64,000 bases of DNA from Glaciimonas sp. CA11.2. Its GTDB lineage: Bacteria; Pseudomonadota; Gammaproteobacteria; Burkholderiales; Burkholderiaceae_D. Location of the stretch: assembly GCF_034314045.1 (NCBI RefSeq), contig NZ_JAVIWL010000001.1, positions 3,038,001-3,102,000 of the forward strand, written 5' to 3'. The notes under the pieces were generated by a model. That model did no database searches, was not told the DNA's origin, and worked only from the letters and a program-made list of their open reading frames with translations. This document shows, piece by piece, positions 55,814-64,000 of this stretch (positions are counted from its first letter, which is position 1; each line of letters starts with the position of its first letter). A program made the translations under genes and the position numbers.

Positions 55814-57229
55814 TTAATGATCAGAACTTTGCGCCGCGGCAACGGCATATTCGCGTGCGTGATGGGCATCGCCTTTGCCATTAAAGAACAAATTGAGTAA
55901 TACCGCCATCGCTGACGCCAAGAGAATGCCGCTATGTAAAATAGTTGATAGGAACGCGGGCATTTTGTCGAAAAAACTCGGAGCTACAATGGGAATCATC
56001 CCGGCGCCGATACTGACTGCGACGATGAAAAGATTATTCCGGTTACCAACAAAATCAACTTTGGCGAGTATTTTGATACCGGTTGCAGCCACCATACCAA
56101 ACATCACCAAACCAGCGCCTCCCAATACGAATTGCGGAATCGAAGCGGCAACATTTGCCATTTTTGGAAATAAACCAAATGCCATCAAAATCACGCCTGC
56201 GGTGGCGCAGACATAGCGGCTCTTCACACCAGTGACACCGACTAGGCCAATGTTTTGTGAGAAAGATGTGTAGGGAAAAGTATTGAAGACACCGCCGATG
56301 ATAGATCCCAGTCCGTCGACCCGTAGTCCTCGTGCAAGCGTTTTGTCATCGATTTTCTTACCGACGATTTCACCTAACGCAATAAACATTCCGGTCGATT
56401 CAATCATGGTCACGATCATGACCAGACACAGACTGATAATCGAGCCAAGGTCAAACTTGGGCCAGCCGTAGTGAAATGGTCGAATGAGCGCAAACCAATC
56501 AGCGTCGCCGAGACCGTAGAAGCTAATTTTACCCATTGCTAAAGCGATGATGAAGCCAATGATCATGCCGACCAACACTGAGATATTGGCAATAAATCCT
56601 TTAACGTATTTGGTAATCAGCAGAATCGATATTAAGACGATCAATGCTATGCCAAGGCTGGTTGGCGAGCCGTAATCCGGATTCGGTATCTTGATGAATA
56701 CGCCGTCCACCAGTTTTCCGATGATGGGTTGGCCGCCAGCAGCCCAGTTGATGCCGATACCCATCAACGAAATACCGATGACGGTAATCACGGTTCCGGT
56801 GACTACTGGTGGGAAGAATCGCATCAGGCGGCTCATATAAGGTGCGGCCAACATGCAGAAAATACCGGCAACAATCACGGCCCCGTAAATATGTACGATG
56901 CTGAGTTCTGGATTACCAGCCATCGCAACCATAGGCCCGACTGCCGCAAAGGTGACGCCCATCATCACGGGCATTTTGATACCGAAGTTCCAGAAGCCAA
57001 GGCTTTGGATAAGTGTCACCAATCCGCAACAGAAGAGATCGGCACTAATCAGAAAGGCGATGTCACTCTTCGCCAGATGGAGCGCGCCTCCAACGATTAA
57101 TGGAACGGCGATTGCGCCCGCGTACATGACCAGGACGTGCTGCATGCCCAGTGCGGCGAGTTTGCCTATCGGTAGTTTTTCATCGACGGGATCGGTTGTT
57201 GTGGCTGTTGTGGCGGTGGCGGTGTTCAT
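55814..57229 (-). CDS. NCS2/NAT-family purine permease
   Basis: A 471-residue symporter from the ATG at 57229 (GGAGA before it), with about 14 membrane segments. TM1 holds GMQHVLVMYAG with the conserved histidine. TM8 has ESTGMFIALGE. The NAT signature QNIGLVGVTGV is near residue 310, as in xanthine and urate carriers rather than uracil ones. The gene context of urate degradation supports urate or xanthine import with protons. It is first of the minus-strand purine run and divergent from nothing; the LysR gene lies upstream on the same strand. Confidence 0.92.
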   Translation of the reverse strand: MNTATATTATTTDPVDEKLPIGKLAALGMQHVLVMYAGAIAVPLIVGGALHLAKSDIAFLISADLFCCGLVTLIQSLGFWNFGIKMPVMMGVTFAAVGPMVAMAGNPELSIVHIYGAVIVAGIFCMLAAPYMSRLMRFFPPVVTGTVITVIGISLMGIGINWAAGGQPIIGKLVDGVFIKIPNPDYGSPTSLGIALIVLISILLITKYVKGFIANISVLVGMIIGFIIALAMGKISFYGLGDADWFALIRPFHYGWPKFDLGSIISLCLVMIVTMIESTGMFIALGEIVGKKIDDKTLARGLRVDGLGSIIGGVFNTFPYTSFSQNIGLVGVTGVKSRYVCATAGVILMAFGLFPKMANVAASIPQFVLGGAGLVMFGMVAATGIKILAKVDFVGNRNNLFIVAVSIGAGMIPIVAPSFFDKMPAFLSTILHSGILLASAMAVLLNLFFNGKGDAHHAREYAVAAAQSSDH

Positions 57230-57430
57230 TGTGCGTCTCCAGAGTCTGGGATTTTTAGATGTTATTTTGTCTTGCACAATTCATGCCAGCGAGGTTAGGA
57301 AAGCGTGTTTGACCGTTCTCTTAACGCCGCGTGCGGTATGTCGTGTGTGATGTCCGATACTATAGAAAACCATCGATAGGTATATACGCATCAATTGATA
57401 GTTGATTTCAGCCTATGCATATAATCGATG

Positions 57431-58369
57431 TTATTTAATAATCATCGATTTAACAACCTGGCTGACCTGTTCGCGCAACCATTTATGCTCCGTTGCCTGA
57501 TGTACGCGTTCATGCCACAGTTGATAAAACCGCATTGGGGGGAATTTGATCGGCAGAGTAAAACTTTTCAGCGCGAGTGTTTTTTCATAAAACTGCGCAA
57601 ACTGTCGTCCGGTCGTCAATACGAGATCGGTTTGCGCTGCCATGTAGGGAAGCATGCCAAAATAGGCTGATTCCACCACGACGTTGCGGCGCATATTTTG
57701 GCGATCAAGGAAGGAGTCAATAATGCCGTGATAGCCGGGAAGAACTTGCCACGGCGCAAGGTGTGGCAAGCTCAAATAATCTTCCACAGTCATGGCATCC
57801 GGTGCCGTGCGCTTGGCATAGGCGCTATCGGCACGCATCAGGCAGACGATTGGGTCATCGAACAATTTCGATAAATGCAAATGCTGCGGTGGTTCATCCC
57901 AATTCGCAATGACGAGATCGAGGTCACCATCGGAAAGCTGGCGTACATAGTCGGTTTCTGGTCCCAGCGCATGAATTACGATGCGACTTTTAGGTGATTC
58001 GCGTCGCATTCTTGCTACGATTTCTAAAAAAAATGGCGTGTTCATATAATCTGGCGCTGCAATATGAAAGGTGCGGGCTTCGGCTTGCGGCACAAAGGCC
58101 GTCTTATGGACGAACAGACGTTCGGTCTCATCCAGTATCCGTTTAGCTGGCTTCAACAGACTTTCGCCGTGCTGGGTCGGTACCATACCGCGTGCGCCAC
58201 GCACTAAAAGAGGATCGCCGGTCAGTTCGCGCAATTTACGTAATGATGCCGATATTGAGGGTTGTGGCTGATTTAACTTGAGTGCTACGCGGGATACGTT
58301 CTTTTCACAGAGTAAAAGATACAGTATGCGGATCAAATGGATATCAAGATGGTCTGGCAGCTTGGACAT
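57431..58369 (-). CDS. LysR-type regulator of the purine cluster
   Basis: A 312-residue LysR regulator of the NodD/SyrM-like subgroup. The start at 58369 (MSKLPDHLDIHLIRILYLLL) gives a normal N-terminus. The winged helix contains NVSRVALKLNQPQPSISASLRKLRE and LVRGARGMVPTQHGESL, seen as NQPQPSISASL and RGARGMVPTQHG. An effector domain starts near 100. It lies upstream of the permease, with a 654-bp gap to puuD that carries a 26-bp palindrome. It probably controls this urate cluster; effector unknown. Confidence 0.88.
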   Translation of the reverse strand: MSKLPDHLDIHLIRILYLLLCEKNVSRVALKLNQPQPSISASLRKLRELTGDPLLVRGARGMVPTQHGESLLKPAKRILDETERLFVHKTAFVPQAEARTFHIAAPDYMNTPFFLEIVARMRRESPKSRIVIHALGPETDYVRQLSDGDLDLVIANWDEPPQHLHLSKLFDDPIVCLMRADSAYAKRTAPDAMTVEDYLSLPHLAPWQVLPGYHGIIDSFLDRQNMRRNVVVESAYFGMLPYMAAQTDLVLTTGRQFAQFYEKTLALKSFTLPIKFPPMRFYQLWHERVHQATEHKWLREQVSQVVKSMIIK

Positions 58370-59023
58370 AATGGTTTGTCTCTTCGTGAATTGTGGCCCG
58401 TAAGTTAGCGACGCCATCCGCACTTTGTCGGACCGACGGTGCTGGTCATCCTCGTTTGCTGTTAGCGCTCGCTGTTAACACTCTCGTAGTATTGAGTCAG
58501 AGGAAGCGACGCTTCGTTGCGGGCAATGATTTTATAAGTCTCTTAATGTCTCTTATTGTGTATAAATCTAAGGATAAATAACTTTTATTCGATTTTTATA
58601 TATGAATAGTCATATGTCAAATATACTTCAATTTCAATATTTTTAAAGCCAAACACGTTTATCTTTCTTAAATCCGAGTTGTTTTAAATTTCAGTGTTGC
58701 AAGCTTGCAGCACTGAGGGTCGAAACTGCGTAGGGCAAAAGAATGTGACTTCGTCAGCCTATAGTGCAAAATGCCATGCAAAATACAGTTGTAATAAGAT
58801 AAAAAGCGTCGATGCATACTCGATGTAAGGCATGACGGTACGCATAAAGTGAATGCAAGTCGTAGGCAAAATCGTAGGCAAAAAACGTAGACAAAAAGAA
58901 GACGAAAGTCACAGCGGTCGTAGCGGAGCTTTAACTATTAAGTTCGCGACTTAGTTTTGAGGGGGTGGCCCTCTCTCGTCTGCAGTGCCCGCGGTGGCGG
59001 ACGAGTGTAATCGTGAGGAAGAC
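58370..59023. promoter_or_regulatory. 654-bp control region with palindrome and direct repeats
   Basis: At 58691-58716 a 26-bp near-palindrome pairs TCAGTG/CACTGA and TGCAAG/CTTGCA with one mismatch pair. It lies midway between the LysR start and puuD and is a candidate operator. At 58861-58897 CGTAGGCAAAAT-like units are repeated three times. No gene is seen. Confidence 0.5.
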
Positions 59024-60271
59024 ATGGATTCAATGTTAGTGTCGTATGGCGTGGAATGGCTCAATCTGCTGGTGCGCTGGCTTCACCTGATTGTCGGGAT
59101 TGCCTGGATTGGTGCGTCCTTTTACTTTGTTTGGCTGGACAACTCAATCCGTCCGCCAAAGCCAGGTTCTGATCTGGCCAATAAAGGCGTCTCTGGCGAA
59201 TTGTGGGCGGTCCATGGCGGCGGCTTTTATAATCCTCAAAAATATCTGGTAGCACCAGCAGAGTTGCCGGAAGAACTGCATTGGTTTAAATGGGAAGCTT
59301 ACGCCACCTGGTTGAGCGGCTTTGCGATGCTTTTCATTGTTTATTATTTCAATGCCTCGGCGATGATGATCAACAAAGACGTTGCCGATTTAAGTTCATG
59401 GCAGGCAATTGGCGTTGGCCTCGGCACGCTAGTGATTGGCTGGACCGTGTATGACTTGTTATGCCGCTCCCCAATTGGTAAGCGTGACGGGTTGCTCGGT
59501 ATCGTCATGTATCTGTTCATCGTCGCTGCGGCGTATGTGTTGAGTCATTTATTAAGCGGTCGTGCTGCTTATATCCACATTGGTGCCATGATCGGTACGA
59601 TGATGGTCGGTAACGTATTGATGGTCATTATTCCGGGCCAGCGTAAATTGGTGGAAGCCATGCGCCTCGGTAAATCACCGGATCCTATTTACGGGAAAAA
59701 AGCCAAACAACGTAGCGTTCACAATAACTATTTCACGTTGCCAGTGCTGTTCATCATGATCAGCAATCACTATGCAATGACCTACAGTCATTCGTATAAC
59801 TGGTTGGTGTTGGCAGCAATTATTGCCGCTGGCGCGTTGATTCGTCACTTTTTTAACCTGCGTCATGCTGGTCGTGTTTCCTGGGGTTATCCAGCAGCAG
59901 GTGTGGCAATCCTCGTCGTGGTGGCGATCGCGATTGCACCACGTCCGATCCAGGCTCCCGTGGCGCAAGCCGTTACCGGTTCCACAACGGCAACCGCAGC
60001 GGTCGATGTACCAGTGGCAGATATGGCGCACGTGCAAGCGATCATTACTCAGCGTTGTGTTGAGTGTCATGCAGCACAGCCAACGCAGCCCGGTTTCGCT
60101 ACGGCACCTGCCGGTGTCATGCTGCAAACGCCTGATTTGATTCGTCAACATGCTGACAAAATCTTTCAGCAAGCAGTACAGTTGAGAGCTATGCCACTTG
60201 GAAATATGACCAATATCACCGATGCCGAGCGTGCATTGATCGGTGCGTGGTATCAAGCTGGTGCGAAATAA
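59024..60271 (+). CDS. puuD: PuuD, urate hydroxylase with cytochrome c domain
   Basis: A 415-residue membrane protein from the ATG at 59024 (GAGGAAG before it). About eight membrane segments in an N-terminal urate oxidase domain (WLHLIVGIAWIGASFYFVWLD at residues 19-39, recognisable as GIAWIGASF) are followed by a C-terminal cytochrome c module with heme site C345-V-E-C348-H349. It oxidises urate to 5-hydroxyisourate and passes electrons to the respiratory chain. It replaces the cofactor-free uricase. A strong stem-loop follows. Confidence 0.93.
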   Translation: MDSMLVSYGVEWLNLLVRWLHLIVGIAWIGASFYFVWLDNSIRPPKPGSDLANKGVSGELWAVHGGGFYNPQKYLVAPAELPEELHWFKWEAYATWLSGFAMLFIVYYFNASAMMINKDVADLSSWQAIGVGLGTLVIGWTVYDLLCRSPIGKRDGLLGIVMYLFIVAAAYVLSHLLSGRAAYIHIGAMIGTMMVGNVLMVIIPGQRKLVEAMRLGKSPDPIYGKKAKQRSVHNNYFTLPVLFIMISNHYAMTYSHSYNWLVLAAIIAAGALIRHFFNLRHAGRVSWGYPAAGVAILVVVAIAIAPRPIQAPVAQAVTGSTTATAAVDVPVADMAHVQAIITQRCVECHAAQPTQPGFATAPAGVMLQTPDLIRQHADKIFQQAVQLRAMPLGNMTNITDAERALIGAWYQAGAK

Positions 60272-60279
60272 TTGATCGT

Positions 60280-60318
60280 TGGCTTGTCAGCGTTCATCTG
60301 TTGAGCGCTGACAAGCCA
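60280..60318 (+). terminator. Stem-loop after puuD
   Basis: TGGCTTGTCAGCG (60280-60292) and CGCTGACAAGCCA (60306-60318) form a perfect 13-bp stem with a 13-nt loop, starting 8 bp after the stop. No T-tract. It resembles the stem-loop after apbC and probably marks the transcript's 3' end. Confidence 0.55.
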
Positions 60319-60502
60319 CACGTAACGACAAATTAACTGCTCAGCAGCGCCTGAAAATCTCATGGCGCTTTTCACCAGATTACCTTCAACAGCGATGTAA
60401 ATAAGAAGCATAGCGACTGTGACGTTGCTGGCTTCCTGCTGTCTGCTGCGCGCCGTTGTGGTTGATCTTTTGCCCAGATAAAACACATTTTAGAAAGCTA
60501 CT

Positions 60503-62137
60503 ATGACGAACACCACCACTCTCACCATCGACGGTTTCACCCTCACCGCGGCGCAAGTCGTCAGCGTGGCGCGTGCGCCGCATCTGCCTGTGACGCTGGC
60601 GCAGTCTTCCCGCACGGCATTAAAAGAAAGCCGCGATTTTATCGAGGCGACCTGGATGCACGATGATGCGCCCATGATGTATAGCTTCAACACCGGCGTC
60701 GGTTTGCTCAAAGACACCCGTATCAAGGTGGAACATATCGCCTTGTTTCAGACCCAGTTGATCAAGGCCCATTGCGCCGGGATCGGCGAACCGTTCTCGG
60801 AAGAAGTCAGCCGCGCCACGATGTTGCTGCGCGCCAATGCTTTTGCGAGTAATTATTCGGCCCCGCGGGTTGAAGTGGTGGATCGTCTGCTGGCTTTTCT
60901 GAACGCCGGTATTCACCCGATCATGCCGCAAAAAGGATCGGTCGGCGCGTCCGGCGATCTGGCACCGCTATCGTATCTGGCGGCGGCCATTGCCGGTTTC
61001 GATGAAGCCGAAGTCATGTATCAGGGCCAGCGCATGCGCGCACCGCAAGCCATTACCGCAGCGGGTATCGCGCCGGTCAAATTTGATTTGCAAGCCAAGG
61101 ATGCGTCGGCGCTCATTAATGGTTGCACCGCTTCGCTGGCTGTTGCCGTATTGGTGGCCCACGATGCCCGTCATCTCTTAACCGATGCCTGCCTGTCATT
61201 AGGCCTGACATTGGAAGCAATGCGGGCCGAAATGGCCGCCTTTGATCCACGCATTCAGCAGGCACGTCCCCATGCCGGTCAAATCAAAACGGCAGCGGTC
61301 GTGCGCAAATTACTCAAAGGTTCAACCCGCACCACGCATGAAGCCCGCGCCGTACAGTTTCCCGAAGAATCCCGCCGCACTGACATTCCGTACACGGCGC
61401 GGATTCAGGATGTCTACTCACTGCGTTGTGCACCGCAAGTGTACGGACCGGTGTTCGATGCGCTCGATTACATCGATAACATCGTCGACAAGGAAATCAA
61501 TTCGGCCACCGATAATCCCTTGATATTCGGCAAAGAAGGTGGCGGCTTTGAAATCATTTCCGGCGGCAATTTCCATGGCCAATATCTGGCGCAGGCGATG
61601 GATTTGATGGCGATGGTGATGACGGATTTGGGTAGTATTTGCGAACGTCGCGTCGCCCGCCTGATCGATCCGACCTTGTCATGGGGCTTGCCGCGCAATC
61701 TGATGAGCGGCGTGCGTGGCGTTAATACCGGCTATCCGGTGGTGCAATGCTCGTTGAGTTCGTTGGTGATGGAAAACCGCACCTTGTGCATGCCCGGCAG
61801 CGTTGATAGTATTCCGGCCAAAGGCAACAGCGAAGACCACGTTTCCAATTCAACCTGGTGTGCCCGCAAGGCCGCCACAGTCGTGGCAAACACGCAATAT
61901 ATTATCGGCGTTGAAATGTTGTTAGCCGCACAAGCCCTGACGATGACCGAAACGTTGCTTCCAGACTTTGTATTGGGCCAAGGCACGCAAGCCGCCTACG
62001 AGGAAATCCGCCGCCAGATTCCGGCCTGCCTGGACGGTGACCGCTGGTTCCATGACGATATTCTGATGGCGCAGTCGTTTGTGGTCACCGGATCGGTACG
62101 TAATGCCGTGGTGGAGAAAATTGGGGCGTTTGTGTAG
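60503..62137 (+). CDS. HAL/PAL/TAL-family ammonia-lyase
   Basis: A 544-residue enzyme that eliminates ammonia from an aromatic amino acid through the self-formed MIO cofactor. The MIO tripeptide is Ala149-Ser150-Gly151 in GSVGASGDLAPLSY. Ala89-His90 (LIKAHCAGIGE) aligns by spacing with the Ser-His pair that selects histidine in HutH, so histidine ammonia-lyase is the best guess, but the sequence is not a typical HutH (NTGVGLLKD rather than NTGFG). No other hut gene is near. Its DNA reads richer in G+C than its neighbours, which suggests transfer. Confidence 0.85.
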   Translation: MTNTTTLTIDGFTLTAAQVVSVARAPHLPVTLAQSSRTALKESRDFIEATWMHDDAPMMYSFNTGVGLLKDTRIKVEHIALFQTQLIKAHCAGIGEPFSEEVSRATMLLRANAFASNYSAPRVEVVDRLLAFLNAGIHPIMPQKGSVGASGDLAPLSYLAAAIAGFDEAEVMYQGQRMRAPQAITAAGIAPVKFDLQAKDASALINGCTASLAVAVLVAHDARHLLTDACLSLGLTLEAMRAEMAAFDPRIQQARPHAGQIKTAAVVRKLLKGSTRTTHEARAVQFPEESRRTDIPYTARIQDVYSLRCAPQVYGPVFDALDYIDNIVDKEINSATDNPLIFGKEGGGFEIISGGNFHGQYLAQAMDLMAMVMTDLGSICERRVARLIDPTLSWGLPRNLMSGVRGVNTGYPVVQCSLSSLVMENRTLCMPGSVDSIPAKGNSEDHVSNSTWCARKAATVVANTQYIIGVEMLLAAQALTMTETLLPDFVLGQGTQAAYEEIRRQIPACLDGDRWFHDDILMAQSFVVTGSVRNAVVEKIGAFV

Positions 62138-62150
62138 CTACCCAAGCAAG

Positions 62151-62200
62151 AAAATCGTTACCGCATGGCGTTTTACAACGCTGTGCGATAACGATTTTTT
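62151..62200 (+). terminator. Strong terminator after the ammonia-lyase
   Basis: AAAATCGTTA (62151-62160) pairs with TAACGATTTT (62189-62198), with further inner pairing (CGCA/TGCG and GCGTT/AACGC), and a run of six T ends the structure. Confidence 0.82.
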
Positions 62201-62302
62201 ACTTTGTTGCTATCTAAAAATTCTGCGATCAGAAGCGATGGCGGATATTTCTGACCACGAGCGAAAGGGCTCGGCTATTTAAATGCCCTGTAAAAGTGGC
62301 CT

Positions 62303-63250
62303 TCAGAAGGGGTGTGTAGCGCGCCAGTGATTGGCGATGTCAATGCGGCGTGTGATCCAGACCTTGTCGTGGGATTGCACATAATCTAAAAAACGTGCCA
62401 GCGCTGCAGCCCGAGCCGGGCGCCCAACCATGCGGCAATGTAAACCGATTGATAGCATTTTGGGCTGGTTTAATCCTTCAGGATCGCCTTCTCTATAGAG
62501 AACGTCGAACGCGTCCTTCAGATAGTCAAAAAATTGCGTTCCGGAATTAAAACCTTGAGCGGCAGCAAAACGCATGTCGTTGGTATCCAACGTATAAGGA
62601 ATGATGAGCTGAGGTTTTGTCGTCGCTTCGCCAGCATGGCCGCCGATGGTAACTTGCTCCCAAAAGGGCAGATCATCGCCATAGTTGTCTGAGTCATAGC
62701 TAAAACCGCCATGTTCCATGACCAATCTACGGGTATTGGGTGAGTCGCGTCCGGTATACCATCCCAGCGGTGCTTCGCCGGTCAACTGTTTGATGATGAT
62801 GACTGCTTCGGCTATATGGGCACGTTCAGTGACTTCATCCATATTTTGATAGCTGATCCAGCGTAGGCCGTGACAGGCTATTTCATGGCCAAGTTCTTGA
62901 AAAGCCGCGGTTGCTTCCAGATTGCGCTGTAGCGCACGCGCGACACCAAAAATTGTCAGTGGTAACTTGCGCTCCTCGAATAACCGTAGCAAACGCCATA
63001 ATCCAGCGCGCGAACCGTATTCATAGAGAGACTCCATACTCATGTGGCGCGCCGGAAAGCTTTGAGCGCCAATGATTTCCGAGAGGAACGTTTCCGATCC
63101 TGCGTCGCCGTCCAGTACGCAATTTTCGCTGCCCTCTTCATAGTTGAGAACAAATTGCAAAGCGACGCGGGCTTGACCGGGCCATTGCGGGTGTGGGGGG
63201 GTGCGACCATAGCCGGTCAGATCACGAGGATAATTATTAGGCATACTCAT
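62303..63250 (-). CDS. puuE: PuuE, allantoinase (polysaccharide-deacetylase fold)
   Basis: Hydrolyses allantoin to allantoate without the metal requirement of classical AllB. The 315-residue protein (start 63250; 63244 also possible) has FVLNYEEGSE near residue 35, SMESLYEYGSRAG near 72, GHEIACHG near 120 and LSIGLHCRMVGRPAR near 275, all typical of PuuE. A longer upstream frame is not needed. It faces the ammonia-lyase and is divergent from hiuH across 250 bp. Confidence 0.93.
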   Translation of the reverse strand: MSMPNNYPRDLTGYGRTPPHPQWPGQARVALQFVLNYEEGSENCVLDGDAGSETFLSEIIGAQSFPARHMSMESLYEYGSRAGLWRLLRLFEERKLPLTIFGVARALQRNLEATAAFQELGHEIACHGLRWISYQNMDEVTERAHIAEAVIIIKQLTGEAPLGWYTGRDSPNTRRLVMEHGGFSYDSDNYGDDLPFWEQVTIGGHAGEATTKPQLIIPYTLDTNDMRFAAAQGFNSGTQFFDYLKDAFDVLYREGDPEGLNQPKMLSIGLHCRMVGRPARAAALARFLDYVQSHDKVWITRRIDIANHWRATHPF

Positions 63251-63500
63251 AGCGTTTTTTTGTAAATATCTTTTATTAGGTGGCCTGTAATAACCTGGAC
63301 GAATTTTTTTTACACTTCTATTGCACGCGCCCGTCAATTGTTGCACGGCGGTCCCATTGCTCGTTAGCGATGGAAGACAATATTTTGAATTATGTGGCCT
63401 GATGTCATGATTAATATATGCGGGATAGTATATTGACCTTCATCCTGCGGTATATCATTTAATCTGAATTTATATTTCGTCGTCGACCTAAGGAAAAATA

Positions 63501-63854
63501 ATGGGGAAGTTGAGCACGCATGTTTTGGACATTACACAGGGAAAGCCCGGCGCAGGAGTCAGCATTGCGTTGTATTTCGTAAACGATAATGATAAAACAC
63601 TGTTGAAAAATGTCGTCACGAATACCGATGGCCGCTGCGATGTGCCGTTGTTGCAGGGTGAAGAAATGCAAGTTGGACAATATGAGTTAATTTTTTCAGC
63701 AGGTGATTACTTTGCCGCCCAAGGAGTGACTGTGCCGACTCCACGCTTTGTTGATCGTGTCACGTTGGCATTCGGGATTGCGAATCCTGATGAGAATTAT
63801 CACGTACCGTTGGTGGTGTCGCCGTGGTCCTACTCAACTTATCGTGGTAGTTGA
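63501..63854 (+). CDS. hiuH: HiuH, 5-hydroxyisourate hydrolase
   Basis: Transthyretin-like enzyme of 117 residues that opens 5-hydroxyisourate to OHCU, the step between PuuD and UraD. LSTHVLDITQGKPG near residues 4-17 carries the catalytic histidine, and the C-terminal YRGS tetrapeptide is the family hallmark. There is no signal peptide. AAGGAAA precedes the ATG at 8 nt. Confidence 0.95.
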   Translation: MGKLSTHVLDITQGKPGAGVSIALYFVNDNDKTLLKNVVTNTDGRCDVPLLQGEEMQVGQYELIFSAGDYFAAQGVTVPTPRFVDRVTLAFGIANPDENYHVPLVVSPWSYSTYRGS

Positions 63855-63862
63855 TTGAATTG

Positions 63863-63895
63863 ACCATGTATGCCTGATATTTGGGCGTACATGGT
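63863..63895 (+). terminator. Hairpin after hiuH
   Basis: ACCATGTA (63863-63870) pairs with TACATGGT (63888-63895) 9 bp after the stop. No T-tract follows immediately. The last 105 bp of the window show nothing else. Confidence 0.4.
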
Positions 63896-64000
63896 ATTGA
63901 ATCAGGCCTTTCATCGATATCAATTCCGCTTTCTCTGCCTGCTATGTTAGCTCAGGCGGGTGGTCACCAATGCTAATAACCAATAACATCTGCAATTCAA

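Overview
The window reads as a chromosomal segment of a betaproteobacterium, most likely Burkholderiales and probably the Oxalobacteraceae (Collimonas/Glaciimonas/Herbaspirillum type). This is inferred from gene content and order: apbC divergent from metG-DUF3460-scpA-panC, a cysI-DUF934-cysH-cysD-cysN sulfur operon next to a CysB regulator, and DUF3309/glycine-zipper small proteins. G+C looks close to one half by eye. No replication origin, phage, CRISPR array or complete insertion sequence is visible.

Layout. 0-2 kb: end of lptF, lptG (LPS export) and a short CbiX-type chelatase. 2-10.3 kb: sulfate assimilation on the minus strand (TauE-like exporter, cysI, DUF934, APS-type cysH, cysD, cysN, SUMT cobA), with a CysB-family regulator divergent from it. 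The SUMT and the chelatase supply siroheme for CysI. 10.5-19.2 kb: small secreted proteins (one a 40-residue lipoprotein), a DHA2 drug exporter, a ClC transporter with a methyltransferase, a large MscS channel and an orphan solute-binding protein. 19.3-27.2 kb: housekeeping genes panC, scpA, DUF3460, metG, apbC, DUF4399 and gltX. 27.2-27.8 kb: tRNA-Ala(GGC) and two tRNA-Glu(TTC) genes with clear terminators. 27.9-30.1 kb: a run of small envelope proteins, three of them 25, 50 and 59 residues long.

30.4-39.1 kb: glyoxylate assimilation. A LysR regulator is divergent from gcl, hyi, glxR, a hydroxypyruvate reductase/glycerate kinase, pyruvate kinase and a DUF1185 protein. The gcl upstream region carries a 124-bp foldback element flanked by TTA, and a 12-bp triple repeat. 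39.3-46.2 kb: an orphan type VI secretion island made of vgrG, a polymorphic effector overlapping it by 4 bp, a 374-residue candidate immunity protein, an orphan copy of the effector's C-terminal tip, and a second candidate immunity protein. 46.6-52.3 kb: glyoxalase I, then periplasmic oxidation modules (Tat-exported small subunit, GMC flavoenzyme, cytochrome c; then a beta-propeller sugar dehydrogenase and a second cytochrome c) with a ribbon-helix-helix protein between them.

52.4-63.9 kb: purine/urate catabolism. An 8-oxoguanine deaminase-like amidohydrolase, a UraD-AllC fusion, an NCS2 purine permease and a LysR regulator lie on the minus strand. puuD, a HAL/PAL/TAL-type ammonia-lyase, puuE (minus) and hiuH follow. 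Together these cover urate to hydroxyisourate, OHCU, allantoin, allantoate and on toward ureidoglycolate. Glyoxylate released at the end of that route could feed the gcl cluster about 20 kb away. The most unusual parts are the effector/immunity island, the foldback element, two sets of long palindromes in the urate cluster, and the string of very small proteins.
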